Notes: generated from the sequence alone by a model not told the origin. 57,745 bases of DNA from Streptomyces roseicoloratus (GCF_004117935.1 NZ_SDOY01000100.1:1-57745), one strand, 5' to 3'. Shown: positions 35,571-44,470, counted from the stretch's first letter. Made by a program: numbers and translations.

Positions 35571-35592
35571 AGAACCGAACCTTCTCGGTTCT
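35571..35592 (-). promoter_or_regulatory. Hairpin in the bldC leader next to the ribosome site
   Basis: Arms AGAACCGA and TCGGTTCT with a 6-nt loop lie about five bases upstream of the AGGAGG of bldC. This could modulate translation or be a dyad operator. Confidence 0.45.
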
Positions 35593-36080
35593 TTCCTCTA
35601 AATTCTGCACCTTGACCCGCCTTGCCCGAAATGGCAGAAGCGGGTCGAGTCGGTTATAGGACGAACGGCTTGTCCTCGGCACTACAACTACACCATCCGT
35701 CCAGCCACGTCGGCCAAACCGATGGAATTGCCCTCGCAGGTGTTCATCAGCGGCGGAAGTCGATGGACCATGCCATAACGGACAGTCACGCCACTGTGAC
35801 GATCAGTCACAGAGCGATCAGGAGTCCTCAGACCCCCCATAGAGTGCAATGTCGAGCTTTCCGTCCTTACTTGGACGGAAGGAACCCTCCCCGGACTCCT
35901 TGTCCTATTTTGGCACGAGGGTAGGTGATGGGCGCAAGGGTGCCTTTAGTGCTGTCCGTCACGCTTGAGCCAAAGGCCCGGATCGGGACCTACGTCCTGC
36001 CCCACCCGCCCCAAGGGCCCCACAGGAGCACACCAAAGACCCGGTCCGGTGTCCAGTAATGAAGATCATCTATTTCGCCG
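35593..36080. other. Long bldC upstream region
   Basis: These 488 bases have no convincing gene. They contain the bldC promoter area, the phased half-sites at 35785-35812 and a perfect 8-bp stem with 6-nt loop (TTCCGTCC / GGACGGAA, 35859-35880). GC content is lower than in the flanking genes. Confidence 0.5.
35785..35812. promoter_or_regulatory. Phased GTCAC/GTGAC half-sites upstream of bldC
   Basis: GTCAC (35785), GTGAC (35796) and GTCAC (35806) follow each other at 11- and 10-bp steps, one helical turn each. The last two form the dyad CTGTGAC-GATCA-GTCACAG (35794-35812). It resembles a CRP-type site but has one base too many between the half-sites. Confidence 0.45.
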
Positions 36081-36932
36081 TCAGTTGGCGAACTGCAGGT
36101 CCCGGATCGCCCGCCACCGCTCCGCGAGCCGCCCGTAGGCCTCCTCCGCGCCCGCGCCGTCGCCGTCCCGCAACGCCGCGATGCCCGCGGCCACGTCCGC
36201 CGCCGACCGGTCCGCCGCCAGCGCCTCCGCGCCCACCGCGTGCACCAGACCGCCGTAGTCCAGCTCCACCAGCGCCCGCGGATGGAACTCCTCCAGCCAG
36301 CGCCCCACCCCGACCAGGCTCTCGGTCATCGGGCCCTCCGCGATCGCGCCCCGCAGCGCCTTCAGCGCCCGCGCCAGCCGCCGCCGCGCCTGCGCCATCG
36401 GCGTCCGGTAGCGCAGGACCGGCGCCTCGCCCGCCGCCCGGTCCCCCGGCGCGTACTCCCGCTCCTCGTCCGAGAACACCGCGAACCAGCTCAACGGCAC
36501 CCGCCACACCGCGCCCCGGATCCACGGCCGCGCGTCCGGGTTCCGCTCCAGCCACCGCTCGTGGTCCGCCGCCGCCTGGGCCCGCACCACCGGCGGCAGC
36601 ATCGCGTCCAGGACCGGAGCGGGCAGCGTCCCGCCCGTCAGCTCCCCCATCGCCAGCCAGGCCCGCAGCCGGGTCCGCCACGGACAGACCAGGACCGTCC
36701 CGTCCACCGTCGTCACGAACGCGTCCGCGCTCTCGTGCACGGGCACCGGTACCGGCGGCACCGGCACCAAGTCCGCCAGCGCCCGCCGCAGTTCGTCCTG
36801 CGCGCCCGGGAGGTCCGCACGGCGCGCGTAGCGGGCCCAGTGGCCCCGCTCCGGCTCGGGGAACGCGACCAGCGGCTCGTACACCCGCAGGTACGCGGCA
36901 TAGGGCACGAGCACCGAGGAGGGGACCGACAT
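36081..36932 (-). CDS. Conserved hypothetical protein
   Basis: I do not recognise a domain in this 283-residue soluble protein. It starts [20 protein letters not shown] and is rich in Ala, Arg and Trp, with helical segments such as [21 protein letters not shown] and [19 protein letters not shown]. It has no signal peptide or membrane segment. It ends [15 protein letters not shown]. It is divergent from the valine dehydrogenase gene (153 bp), an arrangement I recall as conserved in Streptomyces, so it is likely real. The spacer between them probably holds both promoters. Confidence 0.78.
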   Translation of the reverse strand: MSVPSSVLVPYAAYLRVYEPLVAFPEPERGHWARYARRADLPGAQDELRRALADLVPVPPVPVPVHESADAFVTTVDGTVLVCPWRTRLRAWLAMGELTGGTLPAPVLDAMLPPVVRAQAAADHERWLERNPDARPWIRGAVWRVPLSWFAVFSDEEREYAPGDRAAGEAPVLRYRTPMAQARRRLARALKALRGAIAEGPMTESLVGVGRWLEEFHPRALVELDYGGLVHAVGAEALAADRSAADVAAGIAALRDGDGAGAEEAYGRLAERWRAIRDLQFAN

Positions 36933-37085
36933 GTCGCAAATCCTTCCACGGCCGTACTCCGCGAGAGGGTGATCCTCGGCACTGCTTCCCTGCTACGGCC
37001 AGGTAGGACTTACCCTGCTCCCGACCTGGTCCCACCCCCACCCGCAGGGGGGACCTTCCGCCGCTTCGTTTTGGGAGTCACCACC

Positions 37086-38174
37086 GTGACCGATGTGACC
37101 GGCGTTCCTGATGTACTGCACACCCTGTTCCACTCGGAACAGGGCGGCCACGAGCAGATCGTGCTGTGCCAGGACCGCGCCACCGGCCTCAAGGCCGTCA
37201 TCGCCCTTCACAACACCGCCCTGGGCCCGGCCCTCGGCGGCACCCGCTTCTACCCGTACGCCACCGAGGCCGAGGCGATCGCCGACGCGCTGAACCTCTC
37301 CCGCGGCATGTCGTACAAGAACGCCATGGCCGGCCTCGACCACGGCGGCGGCAAGGCCGTCATCATCGGCGACCCCGAGAAGATCAAGACCGAGGAGCTG
37401 CTCCTCGCCTACGGCCGCTTCGTGGCCTCCCTCGGCGGTCGCTACGTCACCGCCTGCGACGTCGGCACCTACGTCGCCGACATGGACGTCGTCGCCCGGA
37501 CCAACCAGTGGACCACCGGCCGCTCGCCCGAGAACGGCGGCGCCGGCGACTCCTCCGTCCTCACCGCCTTCGGCGTCTTCCAGGGCATGCGCGCCTCCGC
37601 GCAGCACCTGTGGGGCGACCCGACGCTGCGCGGCCGCAAGGTCGGCGTCGCCGGCGTCGGCAAGGTCGGCCACTACCTGGTCGAGCACCTGATCTCCGAC
37701 GGCGCCGAGGTCGTCGTCACCGACGTCCGCGAGGAGTCGGTGCGCCGGATCACCGAGAAGTTCCCGCAGGTCACCGTCGCCGCGGACACCGACGCCCTGA
37801 TCCGCACCGAGGGCCTGGACGTCTACGCCCCGTGCGCCCTGGGCGGCGCGCTGAGCGAGCAGACCGTGCCGTTCCTCACCGCGGCCGTCGTCTGCGGCGC
37901 GGCCAACAACCAGCTGGCCCACCCCGGCATCGAGAAGGACCTCGTGGAGCGCGGCATCCTGTACGCGCCCGATTACGTGGTCAACGCCGGCGGGGTGATC
38001 CAGGTCGCCGACGAGCTCCACGGCTTCGACTTCGACCGCTGCAAGGCCAAGGCGACGAAGATCTTCGACACCACCCTCGAGATCTTCGCACGTGCGAAGG
38101 CCGACGGCATTCCGCCGGCCGCGGCGGCCGACCGGATCGCCGAGCAGCGCATGGCCGAGGCACGTCGGGCCTGA
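37086..38174 (+). CDS. vdh: Valine (Glu/Leu/Phe/Val family) dehydrogenase
   Basis: This 362-residue NAD-dependent amino-acid dehydrogenase converts valine (and leucine, isoleucine) to 2-oxo acids, feeding branched-chain acyl-CoA for lipid and polyketide synthesis. The catalytic domain has [13 protein letters not shown] and [11 protein letters not shown] (catalytic Lys). The NAD-binding Rossmann motif is [13 protein letters not shown], and [12 protein letters not shown] follows. It closely resembles, as I recall it, Streptomyces Vdh from start ([21 protein letters not shown]) to end ([15 protein letters not shown]). The GTG start at 37086 has GGGAG eight bases upstream. A strong hairpin follows. 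Confidence 0.93.
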   Translation: MTDVTGVPDVLHTLFHSEQGGHEQIVLCQDRATGLKAVIALHNTALGPALGGTRFYPYATEAEAIADALNLSRGMSYKNAMAGLDHGGGKAVIIGDPEKIKTEELLLAYGRFVASLGGRYVTACDVGTYVADMDVVARTNQWTTGRSPENGGAGDSSVLTAFGVFQGMRASAQHLWGDPTLRGRKVGVAGVGKVGHYLVEHLISDGAEVVVTDVREESVRRITEKFPQVTVAADTDALIRTEGLDVYAPCALGGALSEQTVPFLTAAVVCGAANNQLAHPGIEKDLVERGILYAPDYVVNAGGVIQVADELHGFDFDRCKAKATKIFDTTLEIFARAKADGIPPAAAADRIAEQRMAEARRA

Positions 38175-38188
38175 ATCCGGTGGGGCGG

Positions 38189-38239
38189 CCCGCCGGTCGG
38201 CGAGCGATTCGCGAGACTTCGCTCACGCCGATCGGCGGG
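38189..38239 (+). terminator. Terminator of vdh
   Basis: A long stem (CCCGCCG.TCGGCG with CGCCGA.CGGCGGG, plus inner AGCGA/TCGCT) begins 15 bases after the vdh stop. Confidence 0.75.
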
Positions 38240-38339
38240 TCGGACCGCAAGAAGAGGTTAAAATCGCGACTGACCAGCGAGGACAGGGCACCTCGATGGT
38301 TCTGTACCGGGGTATGTGATGCGCGCGGCGTACCGTAGA

Positions 38340-38455
38340 CCGACGGAAACAGGTACCGTTGAAGCCCTACGGACCGGTCTCTCTCCGAGAGTCCGTTCCG
38401 GATCATGAACGCGTGTCAAGACTCTGGGGCCAGAGAGCTCCGTCACCGAGGGGGT
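38340..38455 (+). promoter_or_regulatory. Structured leader of the DUF3073 gene
   Basis: The long leader contains two small hairpins: one around CGGAC...GTCCG (about 38370-38395) and CTCTGG-GG-CCAGAG (about 38424-38438). It may control translation of the gene that follows. No known RNA family is recognised. Confidence 0.4.
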
Positions 38456-38461
38456 CGAGCC

Positions 38462-38716
38462 ATGGGGCGCGGCCGGGCAAAGGCCAAGCAGACCAAGGTC
38501 GCCCGCCAGCTGAAGTACAGCAGCGGCGGGACTGACCTTGCGCGTCTGGCCAGCGAGCTGGGCGCATCGACTTCGAGCCAGCCGCCGAATGGCGAGCCGT
38601 TCGAGGACGACGACGAGGAAGACGACCCGTACGCGCAGTACGCGGATCTCTACAACACCGACGACGAGGACGAGGACGACGAGTCCGGTCCGGCGTCCTC
38701 TCGGCGTCGCGCTTGA
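38462..38716 (+). CDS. DUF3073 family protein
   Basis: This small (84-residue) actinobacterial protein has unknown function. The basic N-terminus MGRGRAKAKQTKVARQLKYS is the family signature, followed by TDLARLASEL and a very acidic C-terminal half (FEDDDEEDDPYAQYADLYNTDDEDEDDE). The bipolar charge suggests a nucleic-acid or ribosome-associated adaptor, but this is inference. GAGGGGG precedes the ATG. It sits between vdh and purM with its own leader and terminator. Confidence 0.92.
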   Translation: MGRGRAKAKQTKVARQLKYSSGGTDLARLASELGASTSSQPPNGEPFEDDDEEDDPYAQYADLYNTDDEDEDDESGPASSRRRA

Positions 38717-38730
38717 CCTTCTGAACATCG

Positions 38731-38761
38731 AAACCCGGTCCGGGGTACCCGGACCGGGTTT
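38731..38761 (+). terminator. Terminator of DUF3073 gene
   Basis: The stem AAACCCGGTCC / GGACCGGGTTT lies 15 bases past the stop, and the 3' arm ends in TTT. Confidence 0.8.
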
Positions 38762-38837
38762 CTGCGCTGTCCCGGCCCGCCCAGAGCCCTCACGACGGCT
38801 CACCGGCCGCCCCCGACGAGCGCCTTCGGCGGAAACG

Positions 38838-38872
38838 ACGAAGGAGCACCCCGGACGGGGGCGCTCCTTCGT
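38838..38872 (-). terminator. Terminator of purM
   Basis: A long stem (ACGAAGGAGC.CCCC with GGGG..GCTCCTTCGT) lies just downstream of the purM stop on the minus strand, facing the DUF3073 terminator. Confidence 0.75.
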
Positions 38873-38885
38873 GGGTTCAGCCGGT

Positions 38886-39968
38886 TTACCGGGTGGCGTA
38901 GTCGCCGATCAGCTCCGCGCCGGTCGTCCGCTCGCCGCGCTCGGTGATCTCGCCGGCGACCCAGGACTCGACACCGCGGTCGGCGAGCGTCGCCAGGGCC
39001 ACGTCCACCGAGTCGGCGGGCACCACGGCCATCATGCCGACGCCCATGTTCAGGGTCTTCTCCAGCTCCAGGCGCTCCACCCGGCCCGCCTTGCCGACGA
39101 GGTCGAAGACCGCGCCGGGCGCCCACGTCGACCGGTCGACGACGGCGTGCAGGCCGTCCGGGATCACCCGGGCGAGGTTGGCGGCGAGGCCGCCGCCGGT
39201 GATGTGGCTGAAGGCGTGCACGTCGGTGGTCCGGGTGAGCGCCAGGCAGTCCAGCGAGTAGATCTTGGTGGGCTCCAGGAGCTCCTCGCCCAGCGTCCGG
39301 CCGAACTCCTCGACCTGCTGGTCGAGGTTCATGCCGGCCCGGTCGAAGAGCACGTGCCGGACGAGCGAGTACCCGTTGGAGTGAAGACCCGAGGACGCCA
39401 TGGCGATCACGGCGTCACCCGTACGGATGCGATCCGCGCCGAGCAGCCGGTCGTGCTCCACGACGCCGGTGCCCGCGCCGGCGACGTCGAAGTCGTCCGG
39501 GCCGAGCAGGCCCGGGTGCTCCGCGGTCTCGCCGCCGACGAGGGCGCAGCCGGCCAGGACGCAGCCCTCGGCGATGCCCTTGACGATGGCGGCGACCCGC
39601 TCGGGGTGGACCTTGCCGACGCAGATGTAGTCGGTCATGAAGAGCGGCTCGGCGCCGCAGACGACGATGTCGTCCATGACCATGGCGACCAGGTCGTGGC
39701 CGATGGTGTCGTACACGCCCATCTGGCGGGCGATGTCGACCTTCGTGCCGACGCCGTCGGTGGCCGAGGCGAGCAGCGGGCGCTCGTAGCGCTTGAGGGC
39801 GGAGGCGTCGAAGAGGCCGGCGAAGCCGCCGAGGCCGCCGAGGACCTCGGGGCGCCGCGTCTTCTTCACCCACTCCTTCATGAGCTCGACGGCGCGGTCG
39901 CCCGCTTCGATGTCGACGCCCGCAGAGGCGTAGCTGGCGCCGCCTGCGGCACTCACGGTCTGAGACAT
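38886..39968 (-). CDS. purM: Phosphoribosylformylglycinamidine cyclo-ligase (AIR synthetase)
   Basis: PurM converts FGAM to AIR with ATP, step five of IMP synthesis. It has 360 residues, normal length. Family motifs are YASAGVDIEAGDRAVELMK at the N-terminus, LLASATDGVGTKVDIAR, MVMDDIVVCGAEPLFMTDY, and the late GGGLAANLARVIP and TLNMGVGMMAVV. The start MSQTVSAAGG at 39968 lies 55 bases after the purF stop, so purF-purM is probably one operon. The stop codon is TAA, rare here. Confidence 0.97.
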   Translation of the reverse strand: MSQTVSAAGGASYASAGVDIEAGDRAVELMKEWVKKTRRPEVLGGLGGFAGLFDASALKRYERPLLASATDGVGTKVDIARQMGVYDTIGHDLVAMVMDDIVVCGAEPLFMTDYICVGKVHPERVAAIVKGIAEGCVLAGCALVGGETAEHPGLLGPDDFDVAGAGTGVVEHDRLLGADRIRTGDAVIAMASSGLHSNGYSLVRHVLFDRAGMNLDQQVEEFGRTLGEELLEPTKIYSLDCLALTRTTDVHAFSHITGGGLAANLARVIPDGLHAVVDRSTWAPGAVFDLVGKAGRVERLELEKTLNMGVGMMAVVPADSVDVALATLADRGVESWVAGEITERGERTTGAELIGDYATR

Positions 39969-40023
39969 GGGGTTCAGAGCTTTCGTGTCGTTTACTGCGT
40001 CACTGCGGGGGTGCAGCGTGGTC

Positions 40024-41550
40024 TCACGGGCGGCGCAGGGCGTCGGCGGCCGCGGTGGCGGCGGGGCCGGCGGCCAGCTCCGTCTCCAGGAGCTGCTTGC
40101 CGAGCAGCTCCGGGTCCGGAAGCTCCATCGGGTACTCGCCGTCAAAGCAGGCGCGGCACAGGTTGGGCTTCTGGATGGTGGTCGCCTCGATCATCCCGTC
40201 GAGCGAGATGTACGAGAGCGAGTCCGCACCGAGCGACTTGCCGATCTCCTCGACCGACATGCCGTTGGCGATCAGCTCCGCGCGGGTGGCGAAGTCGATG
40301 CCGAAGAAGCAGGGCCACTTCACCGGCGGGGACGAGATCCTGATGTGGACCTCGGCGGCGCCGGCCTCGCGGAGCATCCGGACCAGTGCGCGCTGGGTGT
40401 TGCCGCGGACGATCGAGTCGTCGACGACCACCAGGCGCTTGCCCTTGATGACTTCCTTGAGCGGGTTCAGCTTCAGCCGGATGCCCAGCTGGCGGATGGT
40501 CTGCGAGGGCTGGATGAAGGTCCGGCCGACGTAGGCGTTCTTGACCAGGCCGGCGCCGAACGGGATGCCGGAGGCCTCCGCGTAGCCGATCGCGGCCGGG
40601 GTGCCGGACTCCGGGGTCGCTATCACCAGGTCGGCCTCGACCGGGGCCTCCTTGGCGAGCCGGCGGCCCATCTCCACGCGGGAGAGGTACACGTTCCGGC
40701 CGGCGATGTCGGTGTCCGGGCGGGCCAGGTACACGTACTCGAAGACACAGCCCTTGGGCTTCGCTTCCGCGAATCGAGAGGTGCGGATGCCGTTCTCGTC
40801 GATGGCGATCAGCTCGCCCGGCTCGACCTCGCGGACGAAGGTCGCACCGCAGATGTCGAGGGCGGCGCTCTCGGAGGCGACGACCCAGCCGCGCTCGAGA
40901 CGGCCGAGCACCAGCGGGCGGATGCCCTGCGGGTCACGGGCCGCGTAGAGGGTGTGCTCGTTCATGAAGACGAGCGAGAAGGCGCCCTTGACGTCCGGCA
41001 GGACCTTGGCGGCCGCCTGCTCGATCGTGAGCGGCGTGCCGTCCTCGGTCACCTGGCCCGCGAGCAGCGCGGTGACCAGGTCGGTGTCGTTGGTGGCCGC
41101 GACCCGGCTGGTGCGGCCCTCCTTCTTCGGGAGGTCGGCGACCATCTCGGCGAGCTGGGCCGTGTTCACCAGGTTGCCGTTGTGGCCGAGCGCGATGGAG
41201 CCGTGGGCGGTCGCCCGGAACGTCGGCTGCGCGTTCTCCCACACGGACGCGCCAGTGGTCGAATAGCGGGCGTGACCGACCGCGATGTGACCCTGGAGGG
41301 AACCGAGAGAAGTTTCGTCGAAGACCTGGGACACGAGGCCCATGTCCTTGAAGACGAGGATCTGGGAGCCGTTGCTTACCGCGATTCCCGCGGATTCCTG
41401 GCCCCGATGCTGGAGGGCGTAGAGCCCGAAGTACGTGAGCTTTGCGACCTCTTCACCCGGAGCCCAGACACCGAAGACGCCACAAGCGTCCTGGGGGCCT
41501 TTCTCACCGGGGAGCAGATCGTGATTGAGTCGACCGTCTCCGCGTGGCAC
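40024..41550 (-). CDS. purF: Amidophosphoribosyltransferase
   Basis: PurF makes phosphoribosylamine from PRPP and glutamine, the first committed purine step. It has 508 residues. A 22-residue propeptide precedes the Ntn catalytic Cys of DACGVFGVWAPG. The glutaminase half is followed by the PRTase half with the PRPP loop VVVDDSIVRGNTQRA. Cys residues for a 4Fe-4S cluster are visible (WPCFFGIDFATR and PNLCRACFDG), as in the Bacillus-type enzyme. The GTG start is seven bases from a TACACT box, so the mRNA may be leaderless. It is followed by purM. Confidence 0.97.
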   Translation of the reverse strand: MPRGDGRLNHDLLPGEKGPQDACGVFGVWAPGEEVAKLTYFGLYALQHRGQESAGIAVSNGSQILVFKDMGLVSQVFDETSLGSLQGHIAVGHARYSTTGASVWENAQPTFRATAHGSIALGHNGNLVNTAQLAEMVADLPKKEGRTSRVAATNDTDLVTALLAGQVTEDGTPLTIEQAAAKVLPDVKGAFSLVFMNEHTLYAARDPQGIRPLVLGRLERGWVVASESAALDICGATFVREVEPGELIAIDENGIRTSRFAEAKPKGCVFEYVYLARPDTDIAGRNVYLSRVEMGRRLAKEAPVEADLVIATPESGTPAAIGYAEASGIPFGAGLVKNAYVGRTFIQPSQTIRQLGIRLKLNPLKEVIKGKRLVVVDDSIVRGNTQRALVRMLREAGAAEVHIRISSPPVKWPCFFGIDFATRAELIANGMSVEEIGKSLGADSLSYISLDGMIEATTIQKPNLCRACFDGEYPMELPDPELLGKQLLETELAAGPAATAAADALRRP

Positions 41551-41557
41551 GCCACCG

Positions 41558-41586
41558 AGTGTAGGCGAGATCGACCACCGGTCCGA
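41558..41586 (-). promoter_or_regulatory. purF promoter giving a leaderless mRNA
   Basis: On the minus strand -10 TACACT (41558-41563) is preceded 17 bp upstream by TCGGAC. Only seven bases separate the -10 from the GTG start, and no ribosome site is present. Confidence 0.55.
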
Positions 41587-41615
41587 ATTCGCACGGAGGC
41601 GTGATACGGGGCTGT

Positions 41616-41636
41616 ACGATCACACAATCTGATCGT
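41616..41636. promoter_or_regulatory. Dyad upstream of purF promoter
   Basis: ACGATCA and TGATCGT form perfect 7-bp arms with a 7-nt spacer, about 30 bp upstream of the purF -35. It is a candidate regulator site for the purFM unit. Confidence 0.5.
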
Positions 41637-41759
41637 CTGTGGCTTGTCGGAGCCCACAAAGCAGGCGGGGTAAGGGATACCGCCCGGTCGGGTGATCCGA
41701 GCGGACGCTCGTACGGCGAGGGCGGGCCGACCGGGATGTGACGGAGGTCGCAGACCTAC

Positions 41760-41964
41760 GGCCTCCCGGCACCCGCTCGGGCCCCGCCTGACCTGCCTCC
41801 GCCCCTGGTCGGCGCGGCCCCCTGCTCCTTCCCGGCCTGACGCCGACCCGGCTTGGGCCTGCCCCTCGGCCTATTCCTCGGCCTGGTGCCGACGCGGCGT
41901 CGGCCCGCACCTCGACCGGCCCCTCCGCCTATGCCTCGGCCTGCCCCTCGGCCGGACCCTCCGC
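41760..41964. repeat. CCTCGGCCTGCCCCTCGG-type degenerate repeats
   Basis: The noncoding stretch between purF's upstream region and the META lipoprotein gene is dominated by imperfect repeats of CCTCGGCCTG. No gene is seen. Confidence 0.5.
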
Positions 41965-42804
41965 CTATCCCTCGGCCTTCGCCGGCGCCGGTTCCGCGCG
42001 GGCCGTGAAGCCCTGGCCGTCCCCGTCGGTGATCGTCAGGGTGCGGTGGTCGAGCTCGTAGGTCAGCGGGCCGTCGAGGGCGTCGTACAGCTTGGTCTCC
42101 AGGTCCATCTCCGGGCCCGTGCAGATCATCCGGGTCGTCCCGATCGCGCCCAGCGTGATGGTCTTCCCCGAGATCTCCGCCGGGGCGGTGATCCGGTTGC
42201 AGCCGAGGCTGCCGGTGAGCCGGCCGTCCTTCCCGAACGTGAGCTTCGCCTTGCCCTCGGAACCCGCCGGGAGCGAGGCCGCGGTCCCTCCGTCGAGCAG
42301 GGCGTCCACCGTCCAGGCCGTGCCGACCAGCGGGGCGGCCGACTCGGCGGTCAGCTCCAGGCTCCGGCGGCCGTCGGGCGAGGTCAGCGTGAGTCCCTTC
42401 GCCACGGCCTTGCCCTTGAGCTCGCCGCTGAAGGCCTGCAGCAGGGTCCGCTCGAAGCGCTCGCGGTCGCCGGGACAGCCGATCGAGGTGACCTCGTGGG
42501 TGGAGACGGTGAGGGTGTCGCCCTTCACGGCGACGTCGGCGCCGAAGCCGTTGCAGCCGCTGTGGCCCTGGGCGCGGCCGTTCCCCTCGATCTCCAGGCG
42601 CGCGCCGGGCGGGGCCACGGACCGGGTGCCGTCGACGGTGACCGCGGCGATGGTCCAGTTGCTGTCGGCGACGGGGAGATCGGGGGCGCCCGGGGCGGCA
42701 CCCGCCCCTGACCCGGTGCCGCCCTCCGCGCCGCACGCGGCGAGAAGGGCGACAAGAGCGGTGACGGCGGTGGTGGCGGCGAGTGCGCGCGACGTCTGCA
42801 GCAT
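41965..42804 (-). CDS. META-domain (HslJ-like) lipoprotein
   Basis: This 279-residue secreted lipoprotein has signal MLQTSRALAATTAVTALVAL and lipobox LAAC (Cys near residue 24). The mature part has two META/HslJ-like beta domains (about 48-150 and 155-270), each with the conserved CNGFGADV or LGCNRITAP stretch and a second Cys. META domains are known from heat-inducible HslJ and virulence antigens; the function is unclear. The first domain includes VTSIGCPGDRERFE and the second TTRMICTGPEMDLE, closely parallel, so it is an internal duplication. No good ribosome site precedes the ATG. Confidence 0.9.
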   Translation of the reverse strand: MLQTSRALAATTAVTALVALLAACGAEGGTGSGAGAAPGAPDLPVADSNWTIAAVTVDGTRSVAPPGARLEIEGNGRAQGHSGCNGFGADVAVKGDTLTVSTHEVTSIGCPGDRERFERTLLQAFSGELKGKAVAKGLTLTSPDGRRSLELTAESAAPLVGTAWTVDALLDGGTAASLPAGSEGKAKLTFGKDGRLTGSLGCNRITAPAEISGKTITLGAIGTTRMICTGPEMDLETKLYDALDGPLTYELDHRTLTITDGDGQGFTARAEPAPAKAEG

Positions 42805-42904
42805 GCCGATGGGACGGGCGCCCGGTCGGGACGGTTCCGCCGGACGAGGGCCGCCTCACCCGGCCGTGGCAGCGCCACCGGCCGCGGCGGCGCCACCCGG
42901 CCGC

Positions 42905-43058
42905 GGCCGGTGCGCCGTCGCCCGGCCCCGGCAACCCTGGCGGCCCCGGCGACCCTGGCGGCCCCGGCGGCCCCGGCGACCCCGGCCCCGGCGGCCCTGA
43001 CCGCGCCGCCGCCAAGCCGTCCGGCCGTCCGGCCGTCCGGCCGTCAAACCGCCAAGCC
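42905..43058. repeat. GGCCCCGGCGACC and GTCCGGCC repeats
   Basis: Imperfect repeats of GGCCCCGGCGACCCTGG are followed by three perfect GTCCGGCC units (43019-43042). They run up to the stop codon of the next minus-strand gene, which lies inside a GTCAGGCC unit. They are noncoding. Confidence 0.6.
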
Positions 43059-43059
43059 G

Positions 43060-43863
43060 TCAGGCCATCAGCGGCAGCAGCGCGGACAGGTCGGCCCGTT
43101 CCCCGCTCGCGCTGACCCGGGCCGCGTCCCGCTCCGTCGCCCAGTCGGTCCGGCCGGTCGCGAGCCGGATCCAGGTCAGCGGGTCCGTCTCGACCACGTT
43201 CGGCGGGGTGCCGCGGGTGTGCCGCGGGCCCTCGACGCACTGCACGACCGCGAACGGCGGCACCCGCATCTCCACCGCCCCGCCCGGCGCCTTCTCGGCG
43301 AGGGCGTCGGCGAGCAGCCGGGTGCAGGCGGCGAGCGCCTGCCGGTCCAGGGGCACGTCCAGCCCCGCGGCCCTGTTCAGGTCGTCGGTGTGGACGACGA
43401 GTTCGACGGTACGGGTGACCAGGAAGTCACCGAGGCGCATGGGGCCGATCCACAGGTCGAGCACCCGGTCGTCGTCGTGCGCGGCGAGCGCCTCCGCGAG
43501 CCGGCGGCCGGCCCGCTCGTACAGCTCGGGCAGCGGCGCTCCTCCGAGCGTCTCGCGCGCCGCGTCGGCGATCCGCCCGGACAGTTCGACGGTGGTGAAG
43601 GGCCACTGGTGCGGAAGGAGCGCGCCCTTGGCGGGGAGCTGAGCGGCCGGCGGGCGGTCGAGCGAGCCGGCCAGCGAGTCCGCGATCCACGCGACGTGCG
43701 CGGCGAGGTCGGACACCGTCCACGCGCCCAGGCCCGTCGGCCGGTCGAGCCGGTCGGGCGCGAGCCCGGTCACGGCGTCGGCGACGTGCCCGAACTGGGC
43801 GAGCACGGCGGCCCGGACCTTGGCGGAGTCGTACCGGCGGGTGCGCTTCTTGGCAGGTGGCAT
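43060..43863 (-). CDS. Maleylpyruvate isomerase / mycothiol-dependent enzyme family protein
   Basis: This 267-residue soluble protein has a DinB-like four-helix MDMPI domain at the N-terminus (FGHVADAVTGLAPDRLDRPT ... DLAAHVAWIADSLAGSL). It contains the metal-binding His of AAHVAWI and the later ELVVHTDDLNRA. A C-terminal SCP2-like lobe (about 185-267) follows. The family includes mycothiol-dependent maleylpyruvate isomerases, and most members have unknown substrates. It is divergent from a SnoaL-like gene 66 bp away. Confidence 0.85.
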   Translation of the reverse strand: MPPAKKRTRRYDSAKVRAAVLAQFGHVADAVTGLAPDRLDRPTGLGAWTVSDLAAHVAWIADSLAGSLDRPPAAQLPAKGALLPHQWPFTTVELSGRIADAARETLGGAPLPELYERAGRRLAEALAAHDDDRVLDLWIGPMRLGDFLVTRTVELVVHTDDLNRAAGLDVPLDRQALAACTRLLADALAEKAPGGAVEMRVPPFAVVQCVEGPRHTRGTPPNVVETDPLTWIRLATGRTDWATERDAARVSASGERADLSALLPLMA

Positions 43864-43929
43864 GGGCAGAGGCTAGCCCCGAGACTTGAGGGAGGGGGAC
43901 GTCCGCTCACGAAAGGCAGTGGCGGGGCC

Positions 43930-44340
43930 ATGACCCATCACGAGCACCCCGATGCGGCTCTGGCGCGCAGGGGCTACGAAGCGTTCAGCAGCGGCGACAT
44001 GGAGACGCTGGCCTCCCTCCTGACCGGCGACTGCGCCCATCACTCGCCCGGCGAGAGCCAGATGTCCGGGCACTTCAAGGGCCGGGACAACGTCCTCGCC
44101 CACTACGGCAAGCTCATGGAACTGACCGACGGCACCTTCCGCGTCGAGCTGAAGGGAGTCTACCCGGACGGCAGGGGCCACGTCATGTGCGTCCACAAGT
44201 GGCACGCCGACCGGGGCGACCGGGGCATCGAGATGGAGGGCGGCCTCTTCCTCACGATCATCGGCGAGAAGGTCTCCGACCTCGACGAGTGCGTGGCCGA
44301 CATCGCCGAGTCGGACGCCTTCTGGGGCCAGGCCGAGTAA
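43930..44340 (+). CDS. SnoaL/NTF2-like protein
   Basis: This 136-residue protein has a cone-shaped NTF2-like fold: RRGYEAFSSGDMETLASLL (helices), HHSPGESQMSGHFKGRDNVLAHYGKLMELT, then beta strands to the end. Family members are ketosteroid-isomerase-like enzymes or small-ligand binders. The His/Asp pair typical of SnoaL cyclases is not obvious, so the activity is unknown. The start is ATG at 43930, and the stop is TAA. It is followed by a repeat-filled region. Confidence 0.88.
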   Translation: MTHHEHPDAALARRGYEAFSSGDMETLASLLTGDCAHHSPGESQMSGHFKGRDNVLAHYGKLMELTDGTFRVELKGVYPDGRGHVMCVHKWHADRGDRGIEMEGGLFLTIIGEKVSDLDECVADIAESDAFWGQAE

Positions 44341-44384
44341 CCGGCCGTGAGCCCGCGGCAGGCCCGGTTGCCGGCAGACCGGGC

Positions 44385-44470
44385 GTCAGGGGCAGGCCCG
44401 GTGGCCAAGGGCAGACCCGGCGTCAGGGACAGGCCCGGCGTCAGGGACAGGCCCGGTGGCCGGGGCCACG
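44385..44470. repeat. About 18-bp GGCGTCAGGGACAGGCCC repeats
   Basis: About four imperfect copies of GGCGTCAGGGACAGGCCC or its GGTGGCCAAGGGCAG variant follow the SnoaL stop. They are noncoding. Confidence 0.6.

Noticed and set aside
35794..35812. Canonical CRP site
   Set aside because: The half-sites match, but the spacing is one base longer than the consensus, so I report only a phased dyad.
35622..35924. 100-codon plus-strand frame upstream of bldC
   Set aside because: No ribosome site, no GC3 bias and no recognisable protein. The region looks regulatory.
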